Below are positions 9,304 to 18,044 of a stretch of 64,000 nucleotides of DNA, in pieces. The DNA lies in contig JACKAU010000003.1 in the NCBI GenBank assembly GCA_020634855.1, forward strand, positions 868,001 to 932,000. Reading direction: 5' to 3'. Source of the DNA: Anaerolineales bacterium (GTDB taxonomy: Bacteria > Chloroflexota > Anaerolineae > 4572-78 > J111). A model generated the notes under the pieces. That model did not search any database and had not been told where the DNA came from. It saw nothing but the letters and a program-made list of their open reading frames with translations. The number at the start of each line of letters is the position of its first letter. The stretch's first letter is position 1. Position numbers and translations under genes: made by a program.

Positions 9304-9771
9304 ATGCCGACGCTTGAAGATGGCCGTAAAGCAGTTGAACAAGGCAACCTCCAGCAGGCTCGACTCATTTTTGAAGCCATACTGCAAGAGACTCCCCGTT
9401 CCGAAGAAGCTTGGCTAGGTTTGGCCGACGTGCTAACCGATAGCGAAGATAAGCGAATCTGCTACGAGAATGCCCTTAAAATCAATAAAAACAGCCAGAC
9501 CGCTAAAGAGGGGCTGCGCAACCTTGAGCCAAGGGCTAACCCGCTGATTGAGGCTTTAGGACAAGCGCCGCCCGCTGCCCGTGATGAAGATGATTTTGAT
9601 GGCGACGATGACGATCAGGAAGTCGCCTACGAACCGGAAGACGCAGTGGAAGCTGGCGACGGCCCCCCCACCGTGGCCTTGGTAGCTATCGGCTTGCTGC
9701 TGTCAGTAGTCGCGTTTGCCATCGGCAGTGGGGCCGTGTTCTTTTTGATAACGTCGCTTAACAGTGGATAA
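9304..9771 (+). CDS. Small TPR protein with C-terminal membrane anchor
   Basis: A 155-residue protein preceded by GGAAAGAGG. Residues 1-75 form about two tetratricopeptide repeats (A.EQGNLQQARLIFEAIL, then EEAWLGLADVL). Residues 90-125 are a very acidic linker rich in Asp and Glu. Residues 127-152 are a transmembrane helix, so the TPRs face the cytoplasm. The last eight bases overlap the start of the histidine kinase gene. This suggests translational coupling and a possible scaffold role for the kinase, which is inference. Confidence 0.75.
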   Translation: MPTLEDGRKAVEQGNLQQARLIFEAILQETPRSEEAWLGLADVLTDSEDKRICYENALKINKNSQTAKEGLRNLEPRANPLIEALGQAPPAARDEDDFDGDDDDQEVAYEPEDAVEAGDGPPTVALVAIGLLLSVVAFAIGSGAVFFLITSLNSG

Positions 9772-11320
9772 GCCTAAAGCCCACATGCTTCCAGACTTTC
9801 GACTCCGGCAGCGCGAATATCTGCTGGAAATTAGTCGAGCGATGAGCGCGCGGCTCGATCTGTCGTCGTTGCTCAGTCTCATCCTTAAAAGCGCCACCGA
9901 AATTATGGCCGGTCAGGCCGGTTTAATTACCCTGCGCCTGTCCGATGGTTCTTATTCTCCCCGCGCCAGTATCGGCTTTCCCGTTCAAGCTGTCCCTTTA
10001 TTGGAACCCCTCTGGCAAGACCTTGAAGACAAAAGTGTTTCCGAAGAAAATATCTCCCTCCGTCTGGCAATCGCCTCCCGAGCGGCCGGCATTCCTATGC
10101 GCCAAGTAGTGGCCCTGCCAATGGAGATTGGCGATGAAAAAATCGGCTACATCTTCATCTTTCGGGCCAGAGGCGTCGCCTTTAGCGCCAACGACACCCA
10201 GGTGCTGCGCGCTTTCGCCGATCAGGCCGCCGTGGCCGTACATAATGCTCGGCTGTACCAGCAAGTCAGCGCCGAACGAGAGCGCCTCAACGCCATCATC
10301 CAAAATAGCGGCGATGGGGTGATGATGCTCAACGCTTATCGCATTATCCAAACTTGGAACAAAGCCTTGACCAACATGACCGGCATCCCACCGGAAGAGG
10401 CGATTGGCCAACCCTGCTACGAAATTTTAAGTCTGTACAACCACCAAGAACGCAAGATATTTCATCCCCAGCCGGGCGAACTTTACGTAGAGGGCGCCCA
10501 CCACCGCGCCGACGGGCTGAAGATCACCCTGTCGATCAACTACGCTCCGCAGTACAGCGAAGACAACGACATCATCCAATACATCGCCAACGTGCGCGAT
10601 ATGACTCGCCTGCGCGAAGCCGAAGAGATGAAGCAAACGCTGCTGTCGGTGATCTCTCACGAACTGAAAACGCCGGTCAGCATCATCAAAGGTTACGCCG
10701 GCACTCTGGCCCGCGAGGATGCCAATTGGGACAAAAAGACCCTGGCCGATGGTCTGGCCGTCATCGAGGAGGAAGCCGACCGGTTGGACCGACTGATCAA
10801 CAACCTGCTCGAAGCCAGCCGCATGCAAGCCGGCGGATTGAAGCTCAAAGCCAGCTACCTGGACCTGGCCGATATGGCCCGCATCGTGGTTGAGAAGTTA
10901 CAGGCCACCACCGATAACCACACCATCACCATCGATATCCCTGACGATTTTCCGCTCATTCGCGGCGACCACGACCGGCTGCGTGAGGTGTTGACCAACC
11001 TCATCGGCAACGCCATCAAATACAGTCCTGACGGCGGAACCATCACCGTCCAAGGTATGCTTGGCGACGGCGATACTGTCCGCCTGTCAGTTAGCGATGA
11101 AGGCATCGGCATCCCCCCCGCCGACCATGACCGCATCTTTGAGCGCTTCTACCGCGTCGATAACCGGCTCGCCCGCCAAACGCCGGGGACGGGCTTGGGT
11201 TTGTATCTGGTCAAAGCCGTCGTCGAAGCCCACGGTGGTCGGGTGTGGGTCGAAAGCACGGCCGGTCACGGCAGTACGTTTTGGATCGAACTGCCAACTG
11301 GTGACGATCATTCCAAATAG
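9764..11320 (+). CDS. GAF–PAS sensor histidine kinase
   Basis: A 518-residue protein starting at GTG 9764. An in-frame ATG at 9785 is the alternative, and neither has a clear ribosome site. There is no transmembrane segment. A GAF domain spans about residues 20-170, a PAS domain about 175-285, and a HisKA domain carries VISHELKTPVS with the phospho-acceptor at His299. The HATPase domain shows an N box (LTNLIGNAIKYSPDGG), a G1 box (DEGIGIP), an F box (IFERFYRVD) and a G2 box (GTGLGLYLVK). It is therefore a cytoplasmic kinase sensing a soluble ligand or redox state. No response regulator gene is adjacent, so its partner is elsewhere. Its 3' end overlaps the convergent alr gene by 13 bp. Confidence 0.9.
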   Translation: MDKPKAHMLPDFRLRQREYLLEISRAMSARLDLSSLLSLILKSATEIMAGQAGLITLRLSDGSYSPRASIGFPVQAVPLLEPLWQDLEDKSVSEENISLRLAIASRAAGIPMRQVVALPMEIGDEKIGYIFIFRARGVAFSANDTQVLRAFADQAAVAVHNARLYQQVSAERERLNAIIQNSGDGVMMLNAYRIIQTWNKALTNMTGIPPEEAIGQPCYEILSLYNHQERKIFHPQPGELYVEGAHHRADGLKITLSINYAPQYSEDNDIIQYIANVRDMTRLREAEEMKQTLLSVISHELKTPVSIIKGYAGTLAREDANWDKKTLADGLAVIEEEADRLDRLINNLLEASRMQAGGLKLKASYLDLADMARIVVEKLQATTDNHTITIDIPDDFPLIRGDHDRLREVLTNLIGNAIKYSPDGGTITVQGMLGDGDTVRLSVSDEGIGIPPADHDRIFERFYRVDNRLARQTPGTGLGLYLVKAVVEAHGGRVWVESTAGHGSTFWIELPTGDDHSK

Positions 11321-12444
11321 ATTCTCGGCACCCGAGCCGCCAACCGGGTAACAATCTCATAGTTAATGGTCTCGGCCCACCGAGCCACTTCCTCAGCCGA
11401 AATCTCGGCTTCCCCTTGACGGCCAAACACCACAATTTCATCATCCTGGCTCACATCATCGATGCCGCTGACATCGAGCGACGTTTGATCCATTGAAACC
11501 GCCCCGATAACCCGCGCTCGTTGGCCGCGAACGAGCATCTCACCCCGGTTGGAACAAAGCCGCGGGTAGCCATCGCCGTACCCAACCGGGGCCAAGGCAA
11601 CAGCCGTCGGCTCCGGGGCCACAAAGGTCCGCCCATAGCCCACAGCAGCCCCGGCCGGCAGGACGCGCAGCCGCGCCACGCGGGTCTTTAGGGTCATCGC
11701 CGGTCGAAGCTCGACCGGTAAATCCAGCTTGATAGACGGCGTCAGGCCATACATCGCCACACCCAACCGCACTAAATGATGATGGGTTTCCGGTAGCTGC
11801 AATCCGGCGGCGCTGTTGGCTAGGTGATGAAGGGGAATTTCGATGCCCGCCGCCTCTAAAGCCTGGGTAACGTCTTGATAAACTTGCAATTGCCGTCGGC
11901 TGAAAGAGGGGTCGGGATCATCGGCCGTCGCCAAATGAGAAAAGACACCTTCGATCTTAAGCCCAGAAAATTCGGCCAACGCCCCGACGAAATCGACCGC
12001 CTCCTCCGGCAGCAGACCCAAGCGCCCCATGCCCGTATCAATCTTCACGTGAATCACAAATTCACGATCTAACTGCTGCGCGCGCTCGGCCAAAGCTTCA
12101 GCCGTATCGAGTGTGGTCACGGCTGGCGTTATGTTATGCTCGACCACCAAACCAGCCTGACCGGGCGGGCAATAGCCTAGCACCAGCGTCCTGGCCTCGA
12201 TACCGGCCTGGCGCAACGCTACACCTTCCTCCACGCGATTCACCGCCAGCCATTCAGCGCCGGCTGCCAACGCCGCTCTGGCCACTTCCACTGCGCCATG
12301 ACCGTAAGCATTAGCCTTAACCACGGCCATCACCCCAACCGTAGGATCAAGACGTTTCTTAACGGCTTGGACATTACGAGCGATGGCCTTGAGATCGATC
12401 TCGGCCCAGGTTAAATATCCATTCAACGATTTATTATCTATCAT
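11308..12444 (-). CDS. alr: Alanine racemase
   Basis: A 378-residue PLP enzyme that interconverts L- and D-alanine for peptidoglycan. I choose ATG 12444 (MIDNKSL...) because GGAGAG lies upstream and the family N-terminus, TWAEIDLKAI, begins soon after. The frame's extra 45 upstream codons look non-coding. The PLP lysine is in VVKANAYGHG (Lys43), the second-domain tyrosine is in AVGYGRTF, and GVAMYGL and PVGYGDGYPR are also conserved. The length is normal. It converges on the histidine kinase, and the two coding 3' ends overlap by 13 bp, so neither gene has a conventional terminator. Confidence 0.93.
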   Translation of the reverse strand: MIDNKSLNGYLTWAEIDLKAIARNVQAVKKRLDPTVGVMAVVKANAYGHGAVEVARAALAAGAEWLAVNRVEEGVALRQAGIEARTLVLGYCPPGQAGLVVEHNITPAVTTLDTAEALAERAQQLDREFVIHVKIDTGMGRLGLLPEEAVDFVGALAEFSGLKIEGVFSHLATADDPDPSFSRRQLQVYQDVTQALEAAGIEIPLHHLANSAAGLQLPETHHHLVRLGVAMYGLTPSIKLDLPVELRPAMTLKTRVARLRVLPAGAAVGYGRTFVAPEPTAVALAPVGYGDGYPRLCSNRGEMLVRGQRARVIGAVSMDQTSLDVSGIDDVSQDDEIVVFGRQGEAEISAEEVARWAETINYEIVTRLAARVPRIYLE

Positions 12445-12497
12445 AAGCAGCTTTTCTCTCCATAAATTTGATTTCCAAACCAATTTTCCCGTAATTC

Positions 12498-12517
12498 GAC
12501 CAGGTATAAGCCTGGTC
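12498..12517 (-). promoter_or_regulatory. Inverted repeat upstream of alr
   Basis: GACCAGG and CCTGGTC are separated by six bases, 54-73 bp before the alr start. A further GACCAGG occurs near 12591. It could be an operator or a small leader hairpin. Confidence 0.3.
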
Positions 12518-13104
12518 AAATGACTAGTGCATATTAACAGGTCATGAGATATAGTATGTACATCAATTGTCTGTGACATTCTTCACAATAGACCAGGCCA
12601 ATTAATAAATAAATCATTATCGACCTACCTAGATTTCTCTATTTCATCTCCTACCGCTTGTTTCGCTAGCTCTGATGCGGACAAATAGAATTTTTAGTCT
12701 GCGAGCATAGCACTCTAACGCGATCGCCTTTCTCTTTGATACACCTATACTTCCATTCCTTGCTGTTCAAATAATTAAATTTGTTTTTAAGCAGTTATCT
12801 ACTGACAATCAATTTAGTTTACAGCGCTTTTTAGTTCCGGTCATCCGGCTAGTTTAGTCAAGTTTTGGACGACCATAAAATTTGTGGGTAACAGCCATTG
12901 CCAATTGGCGATTTTGGCTGATGTAGTCACCTTCGCTTGGAGGCTGGGGGTGACCTCAAACATCATTCACGCTTTAACCCTAAGAGGTAGGTGTTTTTCA
13001 GTATAACATATACGAAATCAAACTCGCTAGGGGAACTTTTCAGCTATCTAATAGTCTAACTTTTTCCGCTCAGAAACATTTTACACATACAAAGGAGTAT
13101 TACG
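12518..13104. other. 587-bp AT-rich intergenic region, no gene seen
   Basis: This is the divergent region between alr (minus) and the YaaH transporter (plus). I find no open frame with a ribosome site, no tRNA-like or rRNA-like sequence, and no clear repeat. AAAGGAG for the downstream gene lies at its right end. It presumably holds both promoters. Confidence 0.5.
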
Positions 13105-13716
13105 ATGAACGACCAAAAAATAGGTAATCCGGCAGTAGTAGGTTTAGCAGGCTTTGGTTTAACCACGCTAATTTTACAATTTCATAACGTTGGGTGGGCC
13201 GGAGTTGGCCCAGTAGTCTGGTTAGCGCTGGTTTTCGGCGGCGGGGCTCAATTGATTGCCGGTCTGCAAGAAATGAAAACCGGTAACAATTTTGGCTACA
13301 GCGCTTTTACTGCTTATGGCGCTTTCTGGATTGCTTTAGGTTTACTATTTCTCGGCAACAACTTTGGGGTTTTCACAGCCAGCACCACCGATATCGGCTG
13401 GTTCTTGGTAGCCTTTACGCTCTACACGGTTATTATGTGGATCGGCTCGATGCGCACCAACGGCGCTTTGGCCTTTACTTTTACGCTGTTGTTAGCCGGC
13501 TTTATTCTGCTCGATTTGGCTCACTTCGGTTTCCCGCAACTGACCGTCATCGCCGGGTACGAACTGATGGTTTGTGCGTTAGGCGCCTGGTACGTGATGG
13601 CTCACATTATTTTCAAAGATCTGTGGGGCTATGATATCCTGCCGGTTGGTAAGCCGTGGGTCGAAGCAACCCACATCAATGTACCCTTTAGACCCCTTAT
13701 CCCTTATTTTTGGTAA
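13105..13716 (+). CDS. GPR1/FUN34/YaaH (AceTr) family transporter
   Basis: A 203-residue protein with six predicted transmembrane segments. ATG 13105 follows AAAGGAG at good spacing. The family signature is at the N-terminus: NPAVVGLAGFGLTTLIL. It is followed by GGGAQLIAGLQE, YGAFWIALG and, near the end, GYELMVCALGAWYV. Bacterial members such as SatP/YaaH take up acetate and succinate with protons or sodium, and fungal relatives have been linked to ammonium export. The substrate here is not readable from sequence. A perfect terminator follows, so it is monocistronic. Confidence 0.85.
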   Translation: MNDQKIGNPAVVGLAGFGLTTLILQFHNVGWAGVGPVVWLALVFGGGAQLIAGLQEMKTGNNFGYSAFTAYGAFWIALGLLFLGNNFGVFTASTTDIGWFLVAFTLYTVIMWIGSMRTNGALAFTFTLLLAGFILLDLAHFGFPQLTVIAGYELMVCALGAWYVMAHIIFKDLWGYDILPVGKPWVEATHINVPFRPLIPYFW

Positions 13717-13755
13717 AATTAAAGAAACCTCTCTTCTTTAGATAGAAGATCAATC

Positions 13756-13793
13756 AATTCGGAGCGAAAAGGCGCGCCTTTTCGCTCCGAATT
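13756..13793 (+). terminator. Perfect 38-bp terminator palindrome
   Basis: Two 19-base arms (AATTCGGAGCGAAAAGGCG and its exact complement) are followed by TTTATTT. It ends the YaaH transcript. Confidence 0.9.
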
Positions 13794-13870
13794 TTTATTT
13801 CCCCAAATGTATTCCTGTTACAACTTTTGCCGAGACCCCACCGAGGGTTTTTTTGTTTATAGCCGTGTCA

Positions 13871-13901
13871 CCAGCCCACCAAAATAGCAATAGTGGGCTG
13901 G
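13871..13901. repeat. Hairpin just upstream of the GntR promoter
   Basis: CCAGCCCAC and GTGGGCTGG pair across 13 bases. It ends two bases before the -35 box of the GntR gene. It could insulate the promoter or stop read-through. Confidence 0.5.
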
Positions 13902-13903
13902 CT

Positions 13904-13954
13904 TTGACAAATATCGTATACGATTTTATAATTAATTTAATTATTGTATACGAT
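13904..13954 (+). promoter_or_regulatory. Consensus sigma70-type promoter with two GTATAC operators
   Basis: TTGACA (13904-13909), a 17-bp spacer, and TATAAT (13927-13932) make an ideal vegetative promoter. ATCGTATACGAT (13913-13924) is a perfect palindrome lying inside the spacer. ATTGTATACGAT (13943-13954) lies just past the expected start of transcription. Their centres are 30 bp apart, close to three helical turns. GTATAC-centred palindromes are typical operators of FCD-type GntR regulators, so the GntR protein encoded next probably represses its own promoter. Confidence 0.8.
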
Positions 13955-13967
13955 AACAGTTTCGCCG

Positions 13968-14633
13968 ATGACTACTTCGACCATTTCAGCCAAATCATCT
14001 ACCAATACTGCCGAGTTGATCGCTGACGCCCTCCGCGCCGATATTTTACAAGGCCGGCTAAAAAGCAGCCAGCCCCTGCGACAGGATGATATTGCGGCCA
14101 AATTTGGGGTTAGCAAAATTCCGGTGCGGGAAGCGTTATATCAACTCAAAGCCGAAGGATTGGTCACGTTTATCCCCAATCGAGGCGCAACGGTGTCAGA
14201 GTTATCGATCCAAGAAGTAGACGAAATTTACACGATGCGGATTGCGTTGGAAACAACCGCCCTCCATCGAGCGCTGCCCCGGCTAACCATCGCCGATCTA
14301 TCCCGTGCCGAAGCGATCTTAAAAGCTATTGATGACGAACAGAACGTCGCCCGCTGGAGTGAATTGAATTGGGAGTTCCATGCCACGCTGTACGCGCCGG
14401 CTGACTTACCGCGTCTGCTGGATTGGGTTCACACCTTACACGTGAACGTGGCGCGTTATTTGGTGATTTATTTGGCCGGGTTGGATTACCAAACGGCCTC
14501 CCAACAGGAACACCGAACGATAGTTTCGGCCTGTCGCCAAGGCGATATCGAAACGGCGACCGCAACGTTGCAACACCATCTGCAATCGGCCTCCCAACAA
14601 CTCGCCACCTTTTTAGCGCAGCGGCAGCAATAA
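13968..14633 (+). CDS. GntR/FadR-family (FCD) transcriptional regulator
   Basis: A 221-residue protein. The frame is open from a TTG at 13944, but that codon lies inside the second operator. ATG 13968 (MTTSTIS...) is the likely start. Residues 15-85 are a winged helix of the GntR type (LRADILQGRL, RQDDIAAKFGVSKIPVREAL, GLVTFIPNRGATVS). Residues 90-215 are the helical FCD effector domain (EVDEIYTMRIALET, HATLY, EHRTIVSA). FCD regulators usually sense small organic or amino acids. Its likely targets are itself and the SHMT-like gene and transporter downstream, which is an inference from position. Confidence 0.88.
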   Translation: MTTSTISAKSSTNTAELIADALRADILQGRLKSSQPLRQDDIAAKFGVSKIPVREALYQLKAEGLVTFIPNRGATVSELSIQEVDEIYTMRIALETTALHRALPRLTIADLSRAEAILKAIDDEQNVARWSELNWEFHATLYAPADLPRLLDWVHTLHVNVARYLVIYLAGLDYQTASQQEHRTIVSACRQGDIETATATLQHHLQSASQQLATFLAQRQQ

Positions 14634-14714
14634 AGTGACCGGTACCTTGTCCGGCAACCGCGTAAGTCATATTCCGGATCAGCCGGAACCAAAAATTTAT
14701 TGGACAGGATTAAT

Positions 14715-14756
14715 AAGATTTACAAGATTCTAAACCCTGTTAATCTTGTAAATCTT
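14715..14756 (+). repeat. 15-bp inverted repeat, terminator-like
   Basis: AAGATTTACAAGATT (14715-14729) and its exact inverse (14742-14756) enclose a 12-base loop, followed by a T-rich stretch. It may terminate the GntR transcript. The repeated GATTTACAAGATT words resemble intergenic repeats common in several phyla. Confidence 0.6.
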
Positions 14757-14833
14757 GTCTAATTTTCTTGCCCAAAATGCAAGAGGCTGGTTGTGAAAAT
14801 GCTAAATTATTCTAACCCAAGGAGCGAATGATC

Positions 14834-16201
14834 ATGACTGAACCCACTCCCTCTTCTTTTGAAGTCCACGATAAAGCCGTTTTAGCCAAAGCCAGAGCCG
14901 TGCTGGATGCCAGCGAGTCGCCCAGAGCCTGGGCCGACGCCGTGGTTGACGCCGTCAAACGGAACGACGAGTGGCGCGGCCAACGCTGTCTCAATCTGCT
15001 GGCCCCCGAAGCGCCCACCAGCCCGACCGTCCGCCGGTTGTTGGCCTCGGAGATTGGCACCCGAGCCGCCGAAGGGCATATCGGGCGGATCAATCGCTGG
15101 TTTGCCGGCACGCAGCACATCGACGAGGTCGAAGCCCTCTGCGTCGAACTTTTGAAAACCGCGTTCCGCTGCCGTTATGCCGACCACCGTTTGATGGGCA
15201 GTATGTTGGGCAACTTGACGGTCTATCACGCCCTAACCCAACCCGGCGACACGGTGATGACCGCCTCGCAGCCGTTTGGCGGCCATTCCAGCAATCGCCA
15301 CGACGGCCCCGCCGGAACGCGCGGCTTGACCATCGTCGATGTACCCTACAACCCCGCAACGTTGGAGGTCGATTTGCCGGCCTTCACCCAACTGGCCCGC
15401 CAGGTGCGGCCTAAACTGGTGGTGATGGGCATGTCGATGACGCTCTTTCCTTTACCCGTCCGCCAGATGAGCGACGTCATCGCCGAGTGGGGCGGCCAGT
15501 TTATTTACGATGGCGCCCACCAGGCCGGGTTGATCGCCGGGGGACAGTTCCAGGATCCGTTGAGCGAGGGCGCGGTGATTCTGACCGGTTCGGCCGGTAA
15601 AACGTTCAGCGGCCCCCAAAGCGGCATGATCATGTGGAACGATCCCCAATTGACCGAGCCGCTGACCGAGGCGATTTTCCCAGTGCTGGTTGCTACCCAC
15701 CAAGTTAACCGCGTCGCCGCGCTGGCGGTGGCGGCGGCTGAGATGATCGAATACGGCCAGCGCTATATGGCTCAAATCGTCAAGAATTCGCAGGCGTTGG
15801 GCCGAGCCTTGGATGAGCGCGGTATCTCGATGCTGGGGGCAGACCGGGGTTACAGCCAAACGCATCAGGTTATTGCCAATGTCAAGCCGTTCGGCGGTGG
15901 TCTGGAAGTAGCCCACCGGCTGGCCGAAGCCAATATCATCACCAACAAAAACCTCATTCCCGGCGACGGCCCCGAAGATTGGGATCGCCCCAGTGGTTTG
16001 CGAATTGGCACGATTGAAATTACCCGCCTGGGTCTGCGTGAAGCGGACATGGCCACCATCGCCGATTTCATCGCTCGCGTTCTCATTAACGGTGAATCGA
16101 CCCAAACGGTCGGCCAAGATGTCATCGACTTTCGGTTGCCGCTGCAAACCTTTTACTACAACTTTGATAACGGCTGGCCGGCCTGGGTCAACGGTGAATA
16201 A
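14834..16201 (+). CDS. SHMT-like PLP-dependent enzyme (divergent GlyA paralogue)
   Basis: A 455-residue fold-type I PLP enzyme. AAGGAG is nine bases before ATG 14834 but only three before the in-frame ATG at 14828, so I prefer 14834. It follows serine hydroxymethyltransferase throughout: AAEGHIGRINRWFAGTQHID near the N-terminus, YDGAHQAGLIAGG for the PLP-binding Asp/His, and SGLRIGTIEITRLGLRE for the substrate Arg. The lysine motif is altered: LTGSAGKTFSGPQSG (Lys256) replaces the usual TTTTHKTLRGPRGG. SHMT moves one carbon between serine and folate; the altered motif suggests a different amino-acid substrate or aldolase-type chemistry. The neighbouring GntR regulator and amino-acid-type ABC transporter fit an amino-acid utilisation unit. 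Confidence 0.75.
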   Translation: MTEPTPSSFEVHDKAVLAKARAVLDASESPRAWADAVVDAVKRNDEWRGQRCLNLLAPEAPTSPTVRRLLASEIGTRAAEGHIGRINRWFAGTQHIDEVEALCVELLKTAFRCRYADHRLMGSMLGNLTVYHALTQPGDTVMTASQPFGGHSSNRHDGPAGTRGLTIVDVPYNPATLEVDLPAFTQLARQVRPKLVVMGMSMTLFPLPVRQMSDVIAEWGGQFIYDGAHQAGLIAGGQFQDPLSEGAVILTGSAGKTFSGPQSGMIMWNDPQLTEPLTEAIFPVLVATHQVNRVAALAVAAAEMIEYGQRYMAQIVKNSQALGRALDERGISMLGADRGYSQTHQVIANVKPFGGGLEVAHRLAEANIITNKNLIPGDGPEDWDRPSGLRIGTIEITRLGLREADMATIADFIARVLINGESTQTVGQDVIDFRLPLQTFYYNFDNGWPAWVNGE

Positions 16202-16244
16202 AGTTCGAGAATCAAATAACTTCCGCATCTGAGTTGGGGTAAAT

Positions 16245-16287
16245 GGTAAATGGTAATTTGAGATTGAATAACCAATTACCATTTACC
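16245..16287. repeat. Inverted GGTAAATGGTAATT repeat
   Basis: GGTAAATGGTAATT (16245-16258) and its exact inverse (16274-16287) are flanked by further GTAAATG and AATTAC words. It lies in the gap between the SHMT-like gene and the binding-protein gene. Confidence 0.6.
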
Positions 16288-16371
16288 AATTACTAATTAC
16301 CCTTGGCTTATCACCGAAATGGGGAAGTCATTAATTTCCCATTCCTAAGGCATGTCTCAGCCCACCTTCGA

Positions 16372-16400
16372 TTGCCCACATTCACTAAATCCGCTATAAT
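16372..16400 (+). promoter_or_regulatory. Likely promoter of the livK-like operon
   Basis: TTGCCC, a 17-bp spacer, and TATAAT lie about 220 bp before the binding-protein start. The long leader between contains no gene. The only other element I noted in the 417-bp gap is the inverted repeat at 16245-16287. Confidence 0.5.
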
Positions 16401-16618
16401 ACGGCCTTTCTAGACCATTTTTTCCACGCAACGAAGCGCTTCATCTACTTTTTCTGACGACCTTACAATTAAATATTACAGACCCTGGTTTACATTTTCT
16501 CGGTAAATCTACCCGCTGAAATCAACTTCAGAAAGAGGTGATAATATTTGAAATAAGTAGATAAAGGAAAACTGAGTAAGCAAGTTATCTTAGCGTTAGT
16601 AACTAAAGGAGGAAAAGG

Positions 16619-17809
16619 ATGAAAAAGGTTACAATTAGTCTTATTGTGATGTTATTATTAACGGTTGTGCTTGCGGCTTGCGGCGGCGCGGCCGCACCGA
16701 GCGCCGCCACCAACACCATTAAAATTGGCGTCAACGCCCCGATGACCGGCGACATTCCTAAAGTGGGTGAAGGGACCAAGTATTCCGCCGAGATGTGGCT
16801 GGAAGACGTCAAGGCTGCCGGCGGCCTCGATGTGGGCGGCACAAAGTACGATGTTGAGTTAGTCATCGAAGACAACGAAGCCAAAGCCGAATCGGCCACG
16901 GCTGTCACGACCAAACTCATTTCGCAAGATGAGGTGTTGGCTATGGTCGGGCCGCAATCGTCTAAACAGGCGGTGCCCGCCGGTGAAGTCGCCAACAACC
17001 TGAAAACCCTGATGGTTAGCCCCTGGTCTACCAATCCGAACACGACCCTGGATCGCCCCTTTGTCTTTAGAACCCCGTTCCTCGATCCCTTCCAGGGCCC
17101 GGTCTTAGTCAACTTTGCCACCGAAGAGTTCGGGGCGACCAAGGCAGCAGTGCTGTATGACGTGGCCAGCGACTATCCCAAAGGTCTGGCCGAGTTCTTT
17201 AAATCCGCCTGGGAAGAACTTCACGGCGAAGGCTCTGTGGTGGCGTTTGAAAGCTTTACCACCAATGACACCGACTTTAGCGCCCAGTTAACCACCATCA
17301 AAGACTCCGGAGCCGAGGTTTTGTTTGCTCCTCAATATTACAATGAAGTGGCCCTCATCGTCCAGCAAGCCCGTGAGTTAGGGTATGACGGCCCCATTTT
17401 GGGCAGCGATAGCTGGGGTTCGGCTGAACTGATGAACCTGTGCGGCGACGCCTGTAAAGGGCTTTTCTTTAGCACTCACTACGCCGCCGCCGGCGCCACC
17501 GGGGCCACCAAAGAGTTCATCGATCGCTACAACGAAAAGTACGGCTATGTACCCGATGACGTGGGTGCGCTCACCTGGGACACCATGCTCCTGATCCAAA
17601 AAGCCATTCAAGATTGCGGCACCATCACCGGTGATATTGCCGTCGATCGGCAGTGTGTCCGCGACGCGATGGCCGAGATCAAAGACTTTGAAGGCATCAC
17701 CGGCTCGATGACCTTCACCGAGGAAGGCGACCCCGTCAAATGCGCCGTCATCGTCAAAATCAGCGACGCCGGCGAATTTGAATTCTATAAGCAAGTCTGC
17801 CCGGAATAG
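16619..17809 (+). CDS. Branched-chain amino acid/amide-type ABC transporter binding lipoprotein
   Basis: A 396-residue protein preceded by AAAGGAGGAAAA. A lipoprotein signal ends in VVLAACGG, with the lipidated cysteine at about residue 20. The mature part is a type I periplasmic-binding fold (Peripla_BP_6): IKIGVNAPMTGD, VIEDNEAKAESA, VGPQSSKQAVPAGEVAN, LYDVASDYPKGLAEFF, PILGSDSWGS. It is anchored to the outer face of the membrane and captures an amino acid or amide for the LivHMGF-like transporter that follows. The usual length for the family is 370-420. The substrate is not certain. Urea (UrtA) is possible because of the nearby urease, but I see closer likeness to LivK-type proteins. Confidence 0.88.
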   Translation: MKKVTISLIVMLLLTVVLAACGGAAAPSAATNTIKIGVNAPMTGDIPKVGEGTKYSAEMWLEDVKAAGGLDVGGTKYDVELVIEDNEAKAESATAVTTKLISQDEVLAMVGPQSSKQAVPAGEVANNLKTLMVSPWSTNPNTTLDRPFVFRTPFLDPFQGPVLVNFATEEFGATKAAVLYDVASDYPKGLAEFFKSAWEELHGEGSVVAFESFTTNDTDFSAQLTTIKDSGAEVLFAPQYYNEVALIVQQARELGYDGPILGSDSWGSAELMNLCGDACKGLFFSTHYAAAGATGATKEFIDRYNEKYGYVPDDVGALTWDTMLLIQKAIQDCGTITGDIAVDRQCVRDAMAEIKDFEGITGSMTFTEEGDPVKCAVIVKISDAGEFEFYKQVCPE

Positions 17810-17880
17810 AGTTAATTAAATTACAGGAGGAGATTGGGAAGCAAGGCTATCCGCTTCCCCTCTCCTCTTTTTGTATTTAC

Positions 17881-17940
17881 GGAGCGACAAAGCTGGCTTT
17901 GTCATACTGACCGTAAGGTCAAAGTAAACTTTGACGCTCC
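17881..17940. repeat. Dispersed palindromic repeat, copy 1
   Basis: A 60-bp element that starts GGAGCGACAAAG and ends CTTTGACGCTCC. It contains two inner hairpins, one GACAAAGC/GCTTTGTC and one GTCAAAG/CTTTGAC, while the outer ends also pair. It lies between the binding-protein and permease genes. Confidence 0.85.
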
Positions 17941-17956
17941 CGGCCTTATCTTCATT

Positions 17957-18017
17957 GGAGCGACAAAGCTGGCTTTGTCATCATTAAGGAAAAGATCAAA
18001 GCAAGCTTTGATGCTCC
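17957..18017. repeat. Dispersed palindromic repeat, copy 2
   Basis: A 61-bp copy in the same orientation as copy 1 and 16 bp from it. It begins GGAGCGACAAAGC and ends GCTTTGATGCTCC. It ends 27 bp before the permease start. Confidence 0.85.
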
Positions 18018-18044
18018 TGATCTTTACATTCAGAGGTACACTTC

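Noticed and set aside
12445..12579. 45-residue N-terminal extension of alanine racemase
   Set aside because: The extra residues do not resemble the family, and a ribosome site precedes ATG 12444.
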